NCBI RefSeq assembly: GCF_030252325.1
Contig: NZ_CP126981.1
Location: 3,038,001-3,102,000 of the forward strand
DNA: 64,000 nucleotides
Reading direction: 5' to 3'
Source of the DNA: Candidatus Mycobacterium wuenschmannii
GTDB lineage: Bacteria > Actinomycetota > Actinomycetes > Mycobacteriales > Mycobacteriaceae
Of this stretch, positions 45,586 to 55,280 are shown in pieces (the first letter of the stretch is position 1; every line of letters starts with the position of its first letter). A program made the position numbers and the translations under genes. The notes below the pieces were generated by a model, which made no database searches, had not been told where the DNA came from, and saw nothing but the letters and a program-made list of their open reading frames with translations.

Positions 45586-47034
45586 ATGGTTGCAGACCAG
45601 GACACCTACGACGTCATCGTGCTCGGAGCGGGCCCGGTCGGCCAGAGCGCAGCGGAGCGAGCTCGCTCCGCTGGTCTCAGCGTCGCGGTCATCGAGCGTG
45701 AATTGGTGGGCGGTGAGTGTTCCTATTGGGGGTGCGTCCCCAGCAAGGCCCTACTACGCCCGGTTATCGCGCTAGCCGACGCGGGTCGTATAGACGGCGC
45801 CCGCGAAGCCATTGCCGGGTCGGTCGACGTGTCCGGCGTCTTCGGCCGCCGCGACCGATATGTGAGCAACTGGGACGATACCGGCCAAGCCGCATGGGTG
45901 GCGAACATCGGTGCGACCCTTTTCCGAGGCCACGGACGCCTGGCCGGGCCTCGCCGGGTAGCGGTGACGACCACGGAAGCCGATCGGGTGACGCTCCTCG
46001 CGCGTCACGCCGTCGTGATCTGCACTGGAAGCCGTGCGGTGCTGCCCGATCTGCCGGGTATCGCCGAGGCTCGACCGTGGACCAATCGCAGCGGCACCGA
46101 CAGCAGTGCGGTACCCGATCGCCTTGCCGTGGTCGGCGCGGGCGGAGTCGGCGTCGAACTCGCAACCGCGTGGCAAGGTCTCGGCGCTTCGGTCACTCTG
46201 CTCGCCCGCGGACCAGTCCTGCTTTCCCGCTTGGAACCATTCGTCGGAGAGTTGGTGGCAGACGGCTTGCAAGACCGCGGGGTCGATGTGCGGACGAACG
46301 TTTCGGTGGTCGGCCTGCGCCGCGCACGCCCAGACGGTTCACTGACGCTGGAGCTGAGTGACGGCGACACTCTCGAGGTCGACGAAGTGCTGTTCGCGAC
46401 CGGCCGCGCTCCACTGAGTGACGACATCGGCTTGGAGACAGTGGGACTCACGCCCGGCAGCTGGCTCGACGTCGACGACACCTGTCGCGTCGCCGCGATC
46501 GACGACGGCTGGCTGTACGCGGCGGGCGACGCCAACCACCGCGCCCTTTTGACGCACGAAGGCAAGTACCAAGCACGAATCGCCGGCGCGGCGATCGCGG
46601 CACGCGCGACTGGACAGGCAGTGGACGATGCGCCGTGGGGTGCGCACGCCGCCACGGCAGACCGCCATGCGGTGCCGCAGGTCTTCTTCACCGACCCCGA
46701 GGCGGCGGCGGTCGGCCTGTCAGGCGATGAAGCGGAACGGGCTGGTTACCGCGTGCACATCGTCGACGTCGACATCGGCGATGTCGTTATGGGCGCGAAA
46801 CTTTACGCGGACGGGTACACCGGCCGGGCTCGGATGGTGGTGGATGCCGATCACAAGTACCTGCTCGGCGTGACGTTCGTCGGTCCCGGTGTCTCGGAAC
46901 TCCTGCACTCCGCAACCATCGCCGTCGCCGGCCAAGTGCCGATCAACCGACTGTGGCACGCCGTGCCGTGTTTTCCCACGATCAGCGAGGTGTGGCTGAG
47001 GCTTCTCGAGGCCTACCGAGATACGCAGCCTTGA
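45586..47034 (+). CDS. Pyridine nucleotide-disulfide oxidoreductase family flavoprotein
   Basis: A 482-residue class I flavin reductase starting at ATG 45586 behind GGAGGGG. The FAD motif is VIVLGAGPVGQSAAERARSAG, the redox pair is in GGECSYWGCVPSKALLRP (Cys45, Cys50), the NAD(P) site is LAVVGAGGVGVELATAWQGLG, and a late FAD motif is WLYAAGDANHRALLTHEGKY. The dimerisation domain ends near HAVPCFPTISEVWLRLLEAY. It resembles lipoamide dehydrogenase/mercuric-reductase-like paralogues of unknown substrate. Residues 406-482 are encoded again at 60509-60741, fused to MmpL. Confidence 0.9.
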   Translation: MVADQDTYDVIVLGAGPVGQSAAERARSAGLSVAVIERELVGGECSYWGCVPSKALLRPVIALADAGRIDGAREAIAGSVDVSGVFGRRDRYVSNWDDTGQAAWVANIGATLFRGHGRLAGPRRVAVTTTEADRVTLLARHAVVICTGSRAVLPDLPGIAEARPWTNRSGTDSSAVPDRLAVVGAGGVGVELATAWQGLGASVTLLARGPVLLSRLEPFVGELVADGLQDRGVDVRTNVSVVGLRRARPDGSLTLELSDGDTLEVDEVLFATGRAPLSDDIGLETVGLTPGSWLDVDDTCRVAAIDDGWLYAAGDANHRALLTHEGKYQARIAGAAIAARATGQAVDDAPWGAHAATADRHAVPQVFFTDPEAAAVGLSGDEAERAGYRVHIVDVDIGDVVMGAKLYADGYTGRARMVVDADHKYLLGVTFVGPGVSELLHSATIAVAGQVPINRLWHAVPCFPTISEVWLRLLEAYRDTQP

Positions 47035-47043
47035 AGCGTCCGG

Positions 47044-48102
47044 CTATTCCGGCCTGGGGTCGCCGAGTCGCGCACGCATCGCGCCCCACGGGTCGGCGTA
47101 GCGGCCCGGCGTATCGCGATACGCGGCCTGGCGTTTGAGAAACGCCCGGGCCAGCGGTGCGATCAACGCGATCGGGTAGCGCCGCCACCCGGTGGTCGCG
47201 CGCATCTCGGCCAGCATCGCTGGCCATGAATGGTGTTGGAACGACAGCGCCTGTTGCGCGCGCGTGGTGTCCAACCAGTCCGTTACGAACCAGTCATCCT
47301 CGCTGTCCGGGTCGCCCGGTCTACCGACCGGCAGCACGTTCGAGAGCCCGCGCGCCGCCGCCAACGCCGGCCCGACGTCCCGTTGCCGGAGCAGATGCGA
47401 GTCGTCGCCCGCAATCAACAGCGTCTCGCCGACAACGTCAGCCGTGGTCGCCGCGGCGAAAGCCGTCGCCACGTCGCGGACGTCGACGGTGTGGATCCGG
47501 CCGTCGGTCGGCAGCGTGCTCTCGAAGTACAGTGCGTCCCGGCTGAACGGGATCGCGCCCGGTACGACGCTCATCACCCCGCCGAGTCGCAGGATCACCC
47601 ACTCCAAATTCGAAGCGCGTACTAGATTTTCGGCCTCGATCTTGTGGGCGCCGTAGAGATCCGACGCACGCACCGGGGAATCGGCGGTCAGCCGCTCGGG
47701 ATGGCGATGCGGGTTGCGCGACCCGTACACGGCGTTACTCGAGGCCAGGATGAAGCGCGGCGGTCGTGGATGCGACTGCGCGGCGCGCACGAGCGCGGCG
47801 GTAGCGTCGACGTTGACACGTCGACCCAGTTCGCGGTTGCGGAAAATCGCCGGGATGATTAGCGCGGCGAGGTGGACGATCGCCGTCGGCGACTCCTCGG
47901 CGAGCAGGCAATCGACCTCGTCGGGCTTGGTGAGGTCGGCCCACCGAGTGGTCACCCCGGACGGCAACAACGCCGCCGCGGTGCGCTGATCCGGGGTACC
48001 GAGGTCGGTGACGACCACTCGATGCCCGTCCGCGGCCAGTCGGCGCACGGTCTGCGACCCGACTAGGCCGAATCCACCCGTGACCAGTACCTTTTCGGTC
48101 AT
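47044..48102 (-). CDS. NAD-dependent epimerase/dehydratase (SDR family), copy 1
   Basis: A 352-residue extended SDR starting at ATG 48102. The Rossmann motif GGFGLVG is at residues 9-15 (VLVTGGFGLVGSQTVRRLAA), then TDLGTPDQ, the strand IVHLAALIIPAIF, the catalytic-type ASSNAVYG and YGAHKIEAE (Tyr-x3-Lys). It would epimerise, dehydrate or reduce an NDP-sugar or similar substrate. It is convergent with the flavoprotein gene and divergent from the acyltransferase. Copy 2 of this gene (60751-61805) is frameshifted. Confidence 0.9.
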   Translation of the reverse strand: MTEKVLVTGGFGLVGSQTVRRLAADGHRVVVTDLGTPDQRTAAALLPSGVTTRWADLTKPDEVDCLLAEESPTAIVHLAALIIPAIFRNRELGRRVNVDATAALVRAAQSHPRPPRFILASSNAVYGSRNPHRHPERLTADSPVRASDLYGAHKIEAENLVRASNLEWVILRLGGVMSVVPGAIPFSRDALYFESTLPTDGRIHTVDVRDVATAFAAATTADVVGETLLIAGDDSHLLRQRDVGPALAAARGLSNVLPVGRPGDPDSEDDWFVTDWLDTTRAQQALSFQHHSWPAMLAEMRATTGWRRYPIALIAPLARAFLKRQAAYRDTPGRYADPWGAMRARLGDPRPE

Positions 48103-48193
48103 TTTCCCTTGCCTACGCAGCGGATATGACGTTCTCAAAAATGGAGAGTATCATGCTCACGACGACGATCGACGACGATTCGAGGGCTCCAGC

Positions 48194-48997
48194 ATGGCGG
48201 GCAGCAACGCGGAGAACCGCGAGACGGCTAAGTGGGATCCCGAGTTCACCAAGCAGGTCGCCAACACCGTCGGCCCGGTGATCAAGCAGTATCACCGCGC
48301 CGAGGTGCGCAACATCGAAAACGTTCCGGCCACCGGCGGGGCACTGGTGGTGTCCAACCACTCCGGCGGGATGCTCACGCCGGACGTGTTCATCTTTTCG
48401 CCGGCGTTCTACAAGAAGTTCGGCTACGACCGTCCCGTCTACACACTCGGCCATTACGGCATCTTCATGGGACCGTTGGACGGCATCCTACGACGACTGG
48501 GCGTCATCGAGGCCAGTCGCGAAAATGCCTCCACAGCACTGCATTCCGGCGCCGTGGTGTTGGTGTTCCCCGGCGGGGACTACGACTCCTACCGGCCGAC
48601 GTTCGCCAACACCATCGACTTCAACGGTCGCACCGGCTACGTGCGTACCGCGATAGAGGCCGGCGTTCCGATCGTGCCGACGGTCTCGATCGGCGCCCAG
48701 GAGACCCAGCTGTTCCTGACCCGCGGCCACTGGCTGGCCAAGAAACTGGGAATCACCAAGGCGCGCATGGACATTCTGCCGATCAGCGTCGGCTTCCCGT
48801 TCGGGCTGAGCATGATCTTTCCGCCGAACCTGCCATTGCCGTCGAAGGTGGTCACCGAGGTGCTCGAACCGATCGACATCACCAAGCGCTTCGGGAAGGA
48901 CCCCGACGTCGACACGGTCGACGAGTACGTCCGTTCGGTGATGCAAGCCGCGCTGGACCGGTTGGCCAAGCAGCGCCGCTTCCCGATCCTGGGCTGA
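48194..48997 (+). CDS. Lysophospholipid-acyltransferase-family (PlsC-like) protein, copy 1
   Basis: A 267-residue protein starting at ATG 48194 with GAGGG upstream. It carries the acyltransferase motif NHSGGMLTPD (His-x4-Asp-type catalytic region) and the acceptor-site motif VFPGGDYDSYRPTF, then a C-terminal FGKDPDVDTVDEYVR. The family acylates glycerol or lysophospholipids. No clear membrane anchor is present, but the hydrophobic PISVGFPFGLSMIFPPNLPL may peripherally associate. Followed 62 bp later by WS/DGAT, a sensible partner for triacylglycerol synthesis. Confidence 0.9.
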   Translation: MAGSNAENRETAKWDPEFTKQVANTVGPVIKQYHRAEVRNIENVPATGGALVVSNHSGGMLTPDVFIFSPAFYKKFGYDRPVYTLGHYGIFMGPLDGILRRLGVIEASRENASTALHSGAVVLVFPGGDYDSYRPTFANTIDFNGRTGYVRTAIEAGVPIVPTVSIGAQETQLFLTRGHWLAKKLGITKARMDILPISVGFPFGLSMIFPPNLPLPSKVVTEVLEPIDITKRFGKDPDVDTVDEYVRSVMQAALDRLAKQRRFPILG

Positions 48998-49059
48998 ATG
49001 CGCCATTTCGCGGTTTCGCCAGCTCCGAAGTGCTTGCATGAGCGCACGGAGGTGGGCCG

Positions 49060-50487
49060 ATGAAACGACTCAACGGCATGGACGCCATGCTGCTCTACAG
49101 CGAGACGCCCAACCTGCACACCCACACGCTCAAGGTGGCGATCGTCGACCCTGAGGCCGCCGACACGGAATTCAGCTTCGAGGCGTTCCGGCACCATCTG
49201 CTGCGGCGGCTGCATCTCCTGGAACCGTTGCGCTACAAGCTCGTTGACATCCCATGGCGGTTACACCACCCGATGTGGCTGGAGAACTGCGACGTCGACC
49301 TCGACTACCACCTGCACCGGGTCCAGGTGCCCGCGCCCGGCGGTCGCCGCGAACTCGACGCGATCATCGGGGAGGTGGCGTCGACGCCGCTGGATCGCAG
49401 CCGCCCGTTGTGGGAGTTCCACATCGCCGAGGGATTGGCGGGCGGACGGTTCGCGCTCATCGGGAAGATCCATCACGCCCTCGCCGACGGCGTCGCCTCG
49501 GTGAACCTGCTCGCCCGCGCGATGGACCTCAGGGGCGCGCCGACCGACGAACGCGACAACGATGAGGCGGGCGTCAGCCCGACGACGGCAGGTCTGCTGG
49601 TCGCCGCCGGGCGCGATCACATCCGGCAAATCACCGATCTTCCCGGTCTGGTCGGCGATGCGGCGAAAGGCTTCACCCGGGTGCGCCGGCGCACGAAAGA
49701 GCGCGGAGATCATCCCGACCTCGCCGACGCCTTCGATGCCCCGCCGACGTTCCTCAACCACGTGGTGTCACCGCAGCGCCGGTTCGCCACCACGGCGCTG
49801 CGCCTGGCCGACGTCAAGGCCACCTCGAAGGCACTCGGTATCACCGTCAACGACGTGGTGCTCGCGACGGCTGCGGGTGCGCTGCGCCGGCTGTTGCTGC
49901 ACTACGACGGCAAAGCCGACCGGCCGATCATCGCGTCGGTCCCCACGGCCACCGACAAATCGGACCGCGTCACCGGCAACGAGATCAGCGGGCTGTCGAT
50001 TTCACTGCCCGTGCATGTCGCCGATCCGGCCGAACGGGCCCAGCTCGTCGCGCTGGCCACCAAGATCGCCAAGGAGGACCATGAGATCCTCGGCCCGAAG
50101 CTGTACGGACAGTTGATGGGTTACCTACCGACGGCGATTGCCCCCGCGGCGTTCCGCTGGCTCGGCCGGCGCGATGCGCCGAACAAGATGATGAACGTGG
50201 CGGTGTCCAGCGTGCCCGGGCCGCGCGAACGCGGCCACTTCGCGGGTGCGCCGGTCAGCGAGATCTACTCGACGGGGGTGCTGTCACCTGGTGCCCCGGT
50301 GAACATCACCGTCTGGAGTTATGTCGACAAGCTCGGCGTCGCGGTGCTCACCGACGACGAGACCTTCGACGACCCGCACGAGGCCACCGAAGCACTCAGT
50401 GCGGCATTCGGTGAACTACGTTGCACCGCTGGACTTTCCGCGCAAGATAGTCCGGTCGACCTGATGGCCGAGCACGCACTGCGCTAG
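49060..50487 (+). CDS. Wax ester synthase/diacylglycerol acyltransferase (WS/DGAT), copy 1
   Basis: A 475-residue WS/DGAT starting at ATG 49060 behind GGAGG. It opens [17 protein letters not shown], has the active-site motif HHALADG (in [19 protein letters not shown], about residues 141-147), [15 protein letters not shown], and the C-terminal domain with [14 protein letters not shown] and [14 protein letters not shown]. It joins an acyl-CoA to diacylglycerol or a fatty alcohol to make storage triacylglycerol or wax. The stop overlaps purQ by 4 bp (convergent). Confidence 0.94.
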   Translation: MKRLNGMDAMLLYSETPNLHTHTLKVAIVDPEAADTEFSFEAFRHHLLRRLHLLEPLRYKLVDIPWRLHHPMWLENCDVDLDYHLHRVQVPAPGGRRELDAIIGEVASTPLDRSRPLWEFHIAEGLAGGRFALIGKIHHALADGVASVNLLARAMDLRGAPTDERDNDEAGVSPTTAGLLVAAGRDHIRQITDLPGLVGDAAKGFTRVRRRTKERGDHPDLADAFDAPPTFLNHVVSPQRRFATTALRLADVKATSKALGITVNDVVLATAAGALRRLLLHYDGKADRPIIASVPTATDKSDRVTGNEISGLSISLPVHVADPAERAQLVALATKIAKEDHEILGPKLYGQLMGYLPTAIAPAAFRWLGRRDAPNKMMNVAVSSVPGPRERGHFAGAPVSEIYSTGVLSPGAPVNITVWSYVDKLGVAVLTDDETFDDPHEATEALSAAFGELRCTAGLSAQDSPVDLMAEHALR

Positions 50488-51157
50488 GCCGTCAGAACTG
50501 CGTCGAGCGCCGAGTAGAACAGGCCCAGACCGTCGTCGGACGGCCCCGTCAACGCCTCGGTGGCGTGCTCGGGGTGGGGCATCAGGCCGACGACGCGGCC
50601 GTTGGCCGAGCTGACACCCGCGATGCCACGCAGCGAGCCGTTGGCGTTGTCGTGGTAGCGGAAGACCACCCGGCCCTCGCCTTCCAGCTCGTCGAGCACC
50701 GCGTCGGAGGCCACGTACCGGCCCTCGCCGGACTTCAACGGGATCAGCAGGTCCGCGCCCTGCTCGTAACGCGACGTCCAGGCCGTCGACGTCGATTCCA
50801 CCCGCAGCCAGACGTCACGGCAGACGAAGTGCAGGCCGAGGTTTCGGGTCAGCGCCCCGGGCAGCAGACCTGCCTCGCAAAGCACCTGAAAACCGTTGCA
50901 GATACCCAGAACCGGCAATCCACGCCCCGCGGCGGCGACCACCTCGCCCATCACCGGGGCGAACTTCGCGATGGCGCCGCAGCGCAGGTAGTCGCCGTAG
51001 GAGAACCCACCGGGCACCACCACGGCGTCGACGCCCTTCAGGTCGGCGTCCGCGTGCCACAGACTGACGGCCTCGGCGCCGGCGAGCCGCGCGCGCGCGC
51101 GGCGTCGACATCGTCCAGCGTCCCGGGGAAGGTGATGACGCCGATGCGGGGCGTCAC
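50484..51157 (-). pseudogene. purQ: Phosphoribosylformylglycinamidine synthase, glutaminase subunit PurQ, frameshifted as read
   Basis: From the GTG at 51157 (overlapping purS by 4 bp) the translation [20 protein letters not shown] matches PurQ, then loses frame in a (CG)n run near 51090-51105. The correct frame resumes upstream of [20 protein letters not shown] and continues to the normal C terminus, with the glutaminase Cys in [16 protein letters not shown] and [11 protein letters not shown]. The span is 674 nt, one base short of the 675 needed for 224 residues plus stop, so a single-base deletion explains it. PurQ supplies ammonia to PurL. Confidence 0.9.
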
Positions 51158-51393
51158 TGCGGCTCTCGGCTGACGGTCCAGTCTTCGATCACCGTGTTGG
51201 CCAGAAGCGACTCGGCGATCTCGGCCAACGCCGCGTCGTCGACGCTGTCGTCTACCTCGAGCTCAAACCGCTTGCCCTGTCGGACATCCGAGATGCCGCC
51301 GTGGCCGAGCCGGCCCAGCGCACCGACGATCGCCTGGCCCTGCGGGTCGAGAATCTCGCCCTTGGGCATTACGTGCACAACCACCCGGGCCAC
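51154..51393 (-). CDS. purS: Phosphoribosylformylglycinamidine synthase subunit PurS
   Basis: A 79-residue protein beginning [19 protein letters not shown]. The GTG at 51393 has GAGGAG at the right spacing and gives the length recalled for mycobacterial PurS; a GTG two codons earlier is less favoured. It bridges PurL and PurQ to channel ammonia. The gene is intact and overlaps purQ by GTGA, so purSQ form one unit, located away from purL at 33-35 kb. Confidence 0.94.
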   Translation of the reverse strand: MARVVVHVMPKGEILDPQGQAIVGALGRLGHGGISDVRQGKRFELEVDDSVDDAALAEIAESLLANTVIEDWTVSREPQ

Positions 51394-51460
51394 CCGCACT
51401 CCTCACTACTGTCTTGGCTGCTCGGCGCCAACTGTACCGGTCGGGCTCCCGGCCGGCGCT

Positions 51461-52132
51461 CTAGCAGGAGCCGACGTATGCCGCGCAGACCGAACCCGTC
51501 ATGGCGTCCAGCACTTGGGCGTCCGAAATGATCGGCCAGGGCGGCTGCACCGGGTCGGCCCCCCACAGCGTGAGCTCGCTGATCGTGCTGCTCTCCGGGT
51601 GCGCGACGAAGTAGGTGTGCAGGATGGTCGGCCCGCTGATCACCGCGGCAAGTCGGTTGGGCTCGTCCACGGTTACCGACGGCGACTCCGCGGGCGCGCC
51701 CAGCTGGCAGGCGCGCAGCGACGGCGCGACGAGGTCGAACACCGACCTCGCGACCGGACCGCCGTGTGCGGTGTCGCCCCGCCAATGCATGATCTCGGCC
51801 CGTAGCTGCCATTGGCCCACGGGCTTGTCGACCGATGCCCGCGCGGCGACGGCGGAGTTGCGGGTGTCCTGCGGGAACGGCGGCGTGGCGCACGCTTCCT
51901 CGAACCGGAATCGGGGCGTAGCACCGCCGGTCATCACCACCGCCGAGGCGGCCGGCGACGGCCAGCGGTAGGTCGCGCTGAGCGGTATCGCCTCCCGCGG
52001 GATCCAGGCGGTGGCCGGAATCTGATCGCAGGTGGGCGGGCAGGTCTCCGGATCGGCGCGCGCGGCCGGCGCCACCACGCAGGTGACCAGCAGGCCTCCC
52101 GCGATCAGCGCCGTCGCCAAGACTAGGCGCAT
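51461..52132 (-). CDS. Secreted protein of unknown function, 223 residues
   Basis: Starts at ATG 52132 behind a G-rich site, with a signal peptide (RLVLATALIAGGLLVTCVVAPAARA) cleaved near Ala-Asp. The mature part has four to six cysteines (ETCPPTCDQ, EEACATPPF, RACQLG, CAAYVGSC), probably disulfide-bonded, and a mostly beta pattern (AVVMTGGATPRFRFEEAC, HTYFVAHPESS). It matches the exported conserved-hypothetical genes found beside purS in mycobacteria. Function unknown. It runs divergently from the MBL gene, 33 bp away. Confidence 0.8.
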   Translation of the reverse strand: MRLVLATALIAGGLLVTCVVAPAARADPETCPPTCDQIPATAWIPREAIPLSATYRWPSPAASAVVMTGGATPRFRFEEACATPPFPQDTRNSAVAARASVDKPVGQWQLRAEIMHWRGDTAHGGPVARSVFDLVAPSLRACQLGAPAESPSVTVDEPNRLAAVISGPTILHTYFVAHPESSTISELTLWGADPVQPPWPIISDAQVLDAMTGSVCAAYVGSC

Positions 52133-52165
52133 GCCCCTGCACCCCATGAGCGCACAATCGTAGAC

Positions 52166-52804
52166 ATGCAACTCACGCATTTCGGTCATTCCTGCGTTCT
52201 TGCGGATTTCGGCCACACGAAGGTTTTGTTTGATCCGGGCAACTTCTCGCACGGGTTCGAGGGCATCACCGGCCTGTCCGCGATCGTGATCACCCACCAG
52301 CACCCCGACCACGTGGACGAGGCGCGGTTGCCGGCGCTGCTGGACGGCAATCCGGATGCCGCGCTGTACGCCGATCCGCAGACCACCGGGCAACTTTCGG
52401 TGCCGTGCCAGGTTGTACACGTCGGTGATGCGCTGTCGGTCGGCCAATTGACGATCCGCGCGCTCGGCGGCAAGCACGCCGTCATCCACCCGGAAATTCC
52501 TGTGATAGACAACATTTCGTATGTCATCGATGACGGCCAGCACGCCGGCAGCTTTATGCATCCCGGCGATGCGCTGTTCGTGCCCGACGAGCCGATCGAT
52601 GTGCTGGCCACTCCGGCCGCCGCGCCCTGGATGAAGATCTCCGAGGCGGTCGACTATCTGCGGGCGGTAGCGCCGGCCCGCGCGGTGCCGATCCACCAGG
52701 CGGTCGTCGCGCCGGAAGCGCGCGGCATCTACTACGGCCGGCTCACCGAAATGACCGACACCGACTTCCAGGTGCTGCCCGAAGAAACCGGCGTCACCTT
52801 CTAG
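52166..52804 (+). CDS. MBL-fold metallohydrolase (UlaG/RomA-like)
   Basis: A 212-residue protein with the metallo-beta-lactamase motif THQHPDHVDE (HxHxDH), an N-terminal HFGHSCVLADFGHTKVLFDPGN, the third-His region GSFMHPGDALFVPDEP, and AVPIHQAVVAPEARG. It is a small Zn hydrolase of the UlaG/NAPE-hydrolase-like type. Equivalent to Rv0786c. The substrate is unknown. Its end is convergent with the FAD-dehydrogenase gene, 13 bp apart. Confidence 0.9.
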   Translation: MQLTHFGHSCVLADFGHTKVLFDPGNFSHGFEGITGLSAIVITHQHPDHVDEARLPALLDGNPDAALYADPQTTGQLSVPCQVVHVGDALSVGQLTIRALGGKHAVIHPEIPVIDNISYVIDDGQHAGSFMHPGDALFVPDEPIDVLATPAAAPWMKISEAVDYLRAVAPARAVPIHQAVVAPEARGIYYGRLTEMTDTDFQVLPEETGVTF

Positions 52805-52817
52805 ATCCTCGGCGAAC

Positions 52818-54470
52818 TCAGCCGATGTCGTTGGCCGCGCCGCGGCCCGCCGCGCGCCCGGAAAAGATGCAGCCGCCGAGGAAGGTGCCCTCCAGCGCCC
52901 GATAGCCGTGCACACCGCCCCCACCGAAGCCGGCCACCTCGCCGGCGGCATACAGCCCGTCCAGTGGCGTGCCGTCGGCACCGAGTGCCCGCGAATCGAG
53001 GTCGGTCTCCAAGCCGCCCAACGTCTTTCGGGTCAGGATGTGCAACTTGACCGCGACCAGCGGCCCGGCCTTGGGGTCGAGGATGGGATGCGGCGCGACG
53101 ACCCGGCCCAGCTTGTCGCCGAGGAACTCGCGGGCTGCGCGAATCGCCGTGACCTGACCGTCCTTGGTGAATTTGTTGACCACTTCCCGATCGCGGGCGG
53201 TGACCTCGTCGGCGACCGTCGCGTAGTCCAGCGGCGTTACGTCGGGCAGCGTGTTCATCGCGGACACCAACTCGCGCAACGAGTTTCCGGTGACGAAGTC
53301 GACGCCCCGGTCGACGAAGGCCCGTACCGGACCCGGCGCACCCGACCCGGCCCGTGACGCGAGTAGCTGCCGCACGCTGCGACTGGTCAGGTCGGGATTC
53401 TGCTCCTGTCCTGAAAGTCCGAACTCTTTGCCAATGATCTTGCTGTTCAACACAAACCAGGTGTAGTCGTGGCCCGACTTCGCGATGTACTCCAGCGTTC
53501 CCAGCGTGTCGAAGCCGGGATACAGCGGAACCGGCAACCGCTTGCCGTTGCCGTCCAGCCACAGCGACGAAGGGCCCGGAATGATCCGGATGCCGTGCAT
53601 CGGCCAGATCGGGTCGTAGTTGGTGATGCCTTCGGTGTAGTGCCACATGCGATCCCGGTTGATCACCCGCGCACCGGTCTTCTCGGCGATCGCGATCATC
53701 CGGCCGTCGACGTGCGCGGGCACCCCGGCGAGCATCTTCTCCGGAACGCGGCCCATTCGGGTGGGCCAGTTCGCCCGCACCATGTCGTGGTTGCCGCCGA
53801 TGCCGCCGCTGGTGACGATCACCGCTTGGGCACGAAACTCGAACTCGCCGATCGAATTTCGCGACGAGGTGACGCCACGCGGCTCGGACGACGGTTCCAG
53901 CACGCTGCCCCGAACTCCGACCACCGCCCCACCCTCGACGATCAACTCATCGACCTGGTGCCGGTAGGCGAACTGCACGTGCGGGTTGTCGACCAGCCGG
54001 CGCGCGAAGATCTCGACAATCCCCGGCCCGGTGCCCCAGGTGATGTGGAATCGCGGCACCGAATTGCCGTGTCCCTGAGCGCCGTAGCCGCCGCGCTCGG
54101 CCCAACCGACCAACGGGAAGATCTTCAGCCCGCGGTCGCGCAGCCAGCTGCGCTTCTCCCCGGCCGCGAAATCCACGTAGGCGTGCGCCCATTGCCTGGG
54201 CCAGTAGTCCTCCTGCCGATCGAACGCCGCGGTGCCGAGCCAGTCCTGCAGGGCGAGTTCGTGACTGTCGCGGACGCCGAGCCGACGCTGTTCGGGACTG
54301 TCGACGAAGAACAGGCCGCCGAACGACCAGAATGCCTGCCCACCCAGGTTGGCGCTGTTCTCCTGGTCGACGATCAATACCCGCTTGCCACGCTCCGCCA
54401 CCTCGCAGGCCGCTACCAGGCCGGCCAGGCCCGCCCCGACGACGACGACATCAGCTTGGGTATCGCTCAT
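52818..54470 (-). CDS. FAD-binding dehydrogenase (fumarate-reductase/ketosteroid-dehydrogenase-like)
   Basis: A 550-residue flavoenzyme with the N-terminal FAD motif VVVVGAGLAGLVAACEVAERGKRVLIVDQE, then NLGGQAFWSFGGLFFVDSP, and the C-terminal FAD segment GLYAAGEVAGFGGGGVHGYRALEGTFLGGCIFSGRAAG. It resembles the Rv0785 group, which is related to 3-ketosteroid delta-dehydrogenases and fumarate reductase flavoproteins. The exact substrate is uncertain. It is convergent with the MBL gene. Confidence 0.9.
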   Translation of the reverse strand: MSDTQADVVVVGAGLAGLVAACEVAERGKRVLIVDQENSANLGGQAFWSFGGLFFVDSPEQRRLGVRDSHELALQDWLGTAAFDRQEDYWPRQWAHAYVDFAAGEKRSWLRDRGLKIFPLVGWAERGGYGAQGHGNSVPRFHITWGTGPGIVEIFARRLVDNPHVQFAYRHQVDELIVEGGAVVGVRGSVLEPSSEPRGVTSSRNSIGEFEFRAQAVIVTSGGIGGNHDMVRANWPTRMGRVPEKMLAGVPAHVDGRMIAIAEKTGARVINRDRMWHYTEGITNYDPIWPMHGIRIIPGPSSLWLDGNGKRLPVPLYPGFDTLGTLEYIAKSGHDYTWFVLNSKIIGKEFGLSGQEQNPDLTSRSVRQLLASRAGSGAPGPVRAFVDRGVDFVTGNSLRELVSAMNTLPDVTPLDYATVADEVTARDREVVNKFTKDGQVTAIRAAREFLGDKLGRVVAPHPILDPKAGPLVAVKLHILTRKTLGGLETDLDSRALGADGTPLDGLYAAGEVAGFGGGGVHGYRALEGTFLGGCIFSGRAAGRGAANDIG

Positions 54471-54497
54471 GGCGCTACACAGTAGCGACCGGAATGG

Positions 54498-55201
54498 TCA
54501 GGCCGCGTCGAGAATCGCCTGATCCGCCCGCCACTGGTACACGGTGGCTTCGCAGCCCTGCAGCCGGGCAATATCAACCGCGTCCAGCATCGCCTGCAAC
54601 GGCCCCGGCTTGCGCAGATGGCTGGCCGCCACCGCAACCCGGACGACGCCGTCGCGGCGTGCCACCCGCTCGGCCGAGAGCACCAGCATCCGGCACCACC
54701 ACGGCTCGGACAGGAACCCTCGCCGATGCCCAGCACCCGTGCCCGCACGGTGGACCGCCGAACCAGGTCGGTGATCTCATGCAGGTCGGCAAGTAGCCGG
54801 AATCCGTTGCGCGGCAATGCTGTCACGGTTCCGGGCGATGCGGTCCAGCGCGGCGCCGCGAAGAGCCGGGTGCGCAGGCCGAGGTGTTCGAGCACCCGGT
54901 CGGCGGCCATCAGCCGAAGGTTGGCCTCGTGCGCGGGCAGCGTCGCGAATTCGCCGCGGCGCTTCTTGGTGGCGGCGTCGTCGTATCCGTTGAGCAGGAC
55001 GGCGGCGCCGGAGGCGCGGCGGTCGGTCAGCCACTCGACGGTCGTCGGGTCGCGGTCCAGTCGGTAGCCGCCCTTGAGGCGCGGCGCGACCAGCAGTGAC
55101 ACCGGCACCGAGCGGGCGTCCATCTTCTCGCAGAACTCGGCAACGTCGTCCAGCGTGCGGTCGCGGATCCCGGATACCGAGACGATCAACTTCCCAGACA
55201 C
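54498..55201 (-). pseudogene. DUF2334/polysaccharide-deacetylase-like protein, frameshifted as read
   Basis: From GTG 55201 the translation SGKLIVSVSGIRDRTLDDVAEFCEKM continues through a deacetylase-like region (PVSLLVAPRLKGGYRLD, LLNGYDDAATKKR, FAAPRWTASPGTVTAL) to VRARVLGIGEG, then loses frame near 54710. The correct continuation in the next frame is FLSEPWWCRMLVLSAERVAR through ATVYQWRADQAILDAA, ending at 54498. The total span is 704 nt, one short of a multiple of three. Intact, it would be about 234 residues, of the size recalled for Rv0784. Function unproven. Confidence 0.8.
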
Positions 55202-55280
55202 ACGTCAATGGTGACCATCTCAGGTGTCCAGATAGTGACGTACACGCGGACAGCAGGCGTCAGTTCGCCCCGGCTACCAG

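Larger units (their letters stand above)
46802..50297. repeat. Direct repeat, copy 1 (recurs at 60509-64000)
   Basis: This 3,496-bp block appears again starting at 60509 and continues to the window edge. The offset is 13,707 bp at the left end and 13,703 bp after two 2-bp deletions in copy 2. I saw no substitution in the parts compared. It carries the flavoprotein 3' end, the epimerase, the acyltransferase and most of the WS/DGAT gene. The unit length if tandem would be 13,707 bp (46802-60508). Confidence 0.95.

Noticed and set aside
48153..48193. ATG at 48153 as the acyltransferase start
   Set aside because: It is out of frame with the acyltransferase; ATG 48194 has GAGGG at suitable spacing.
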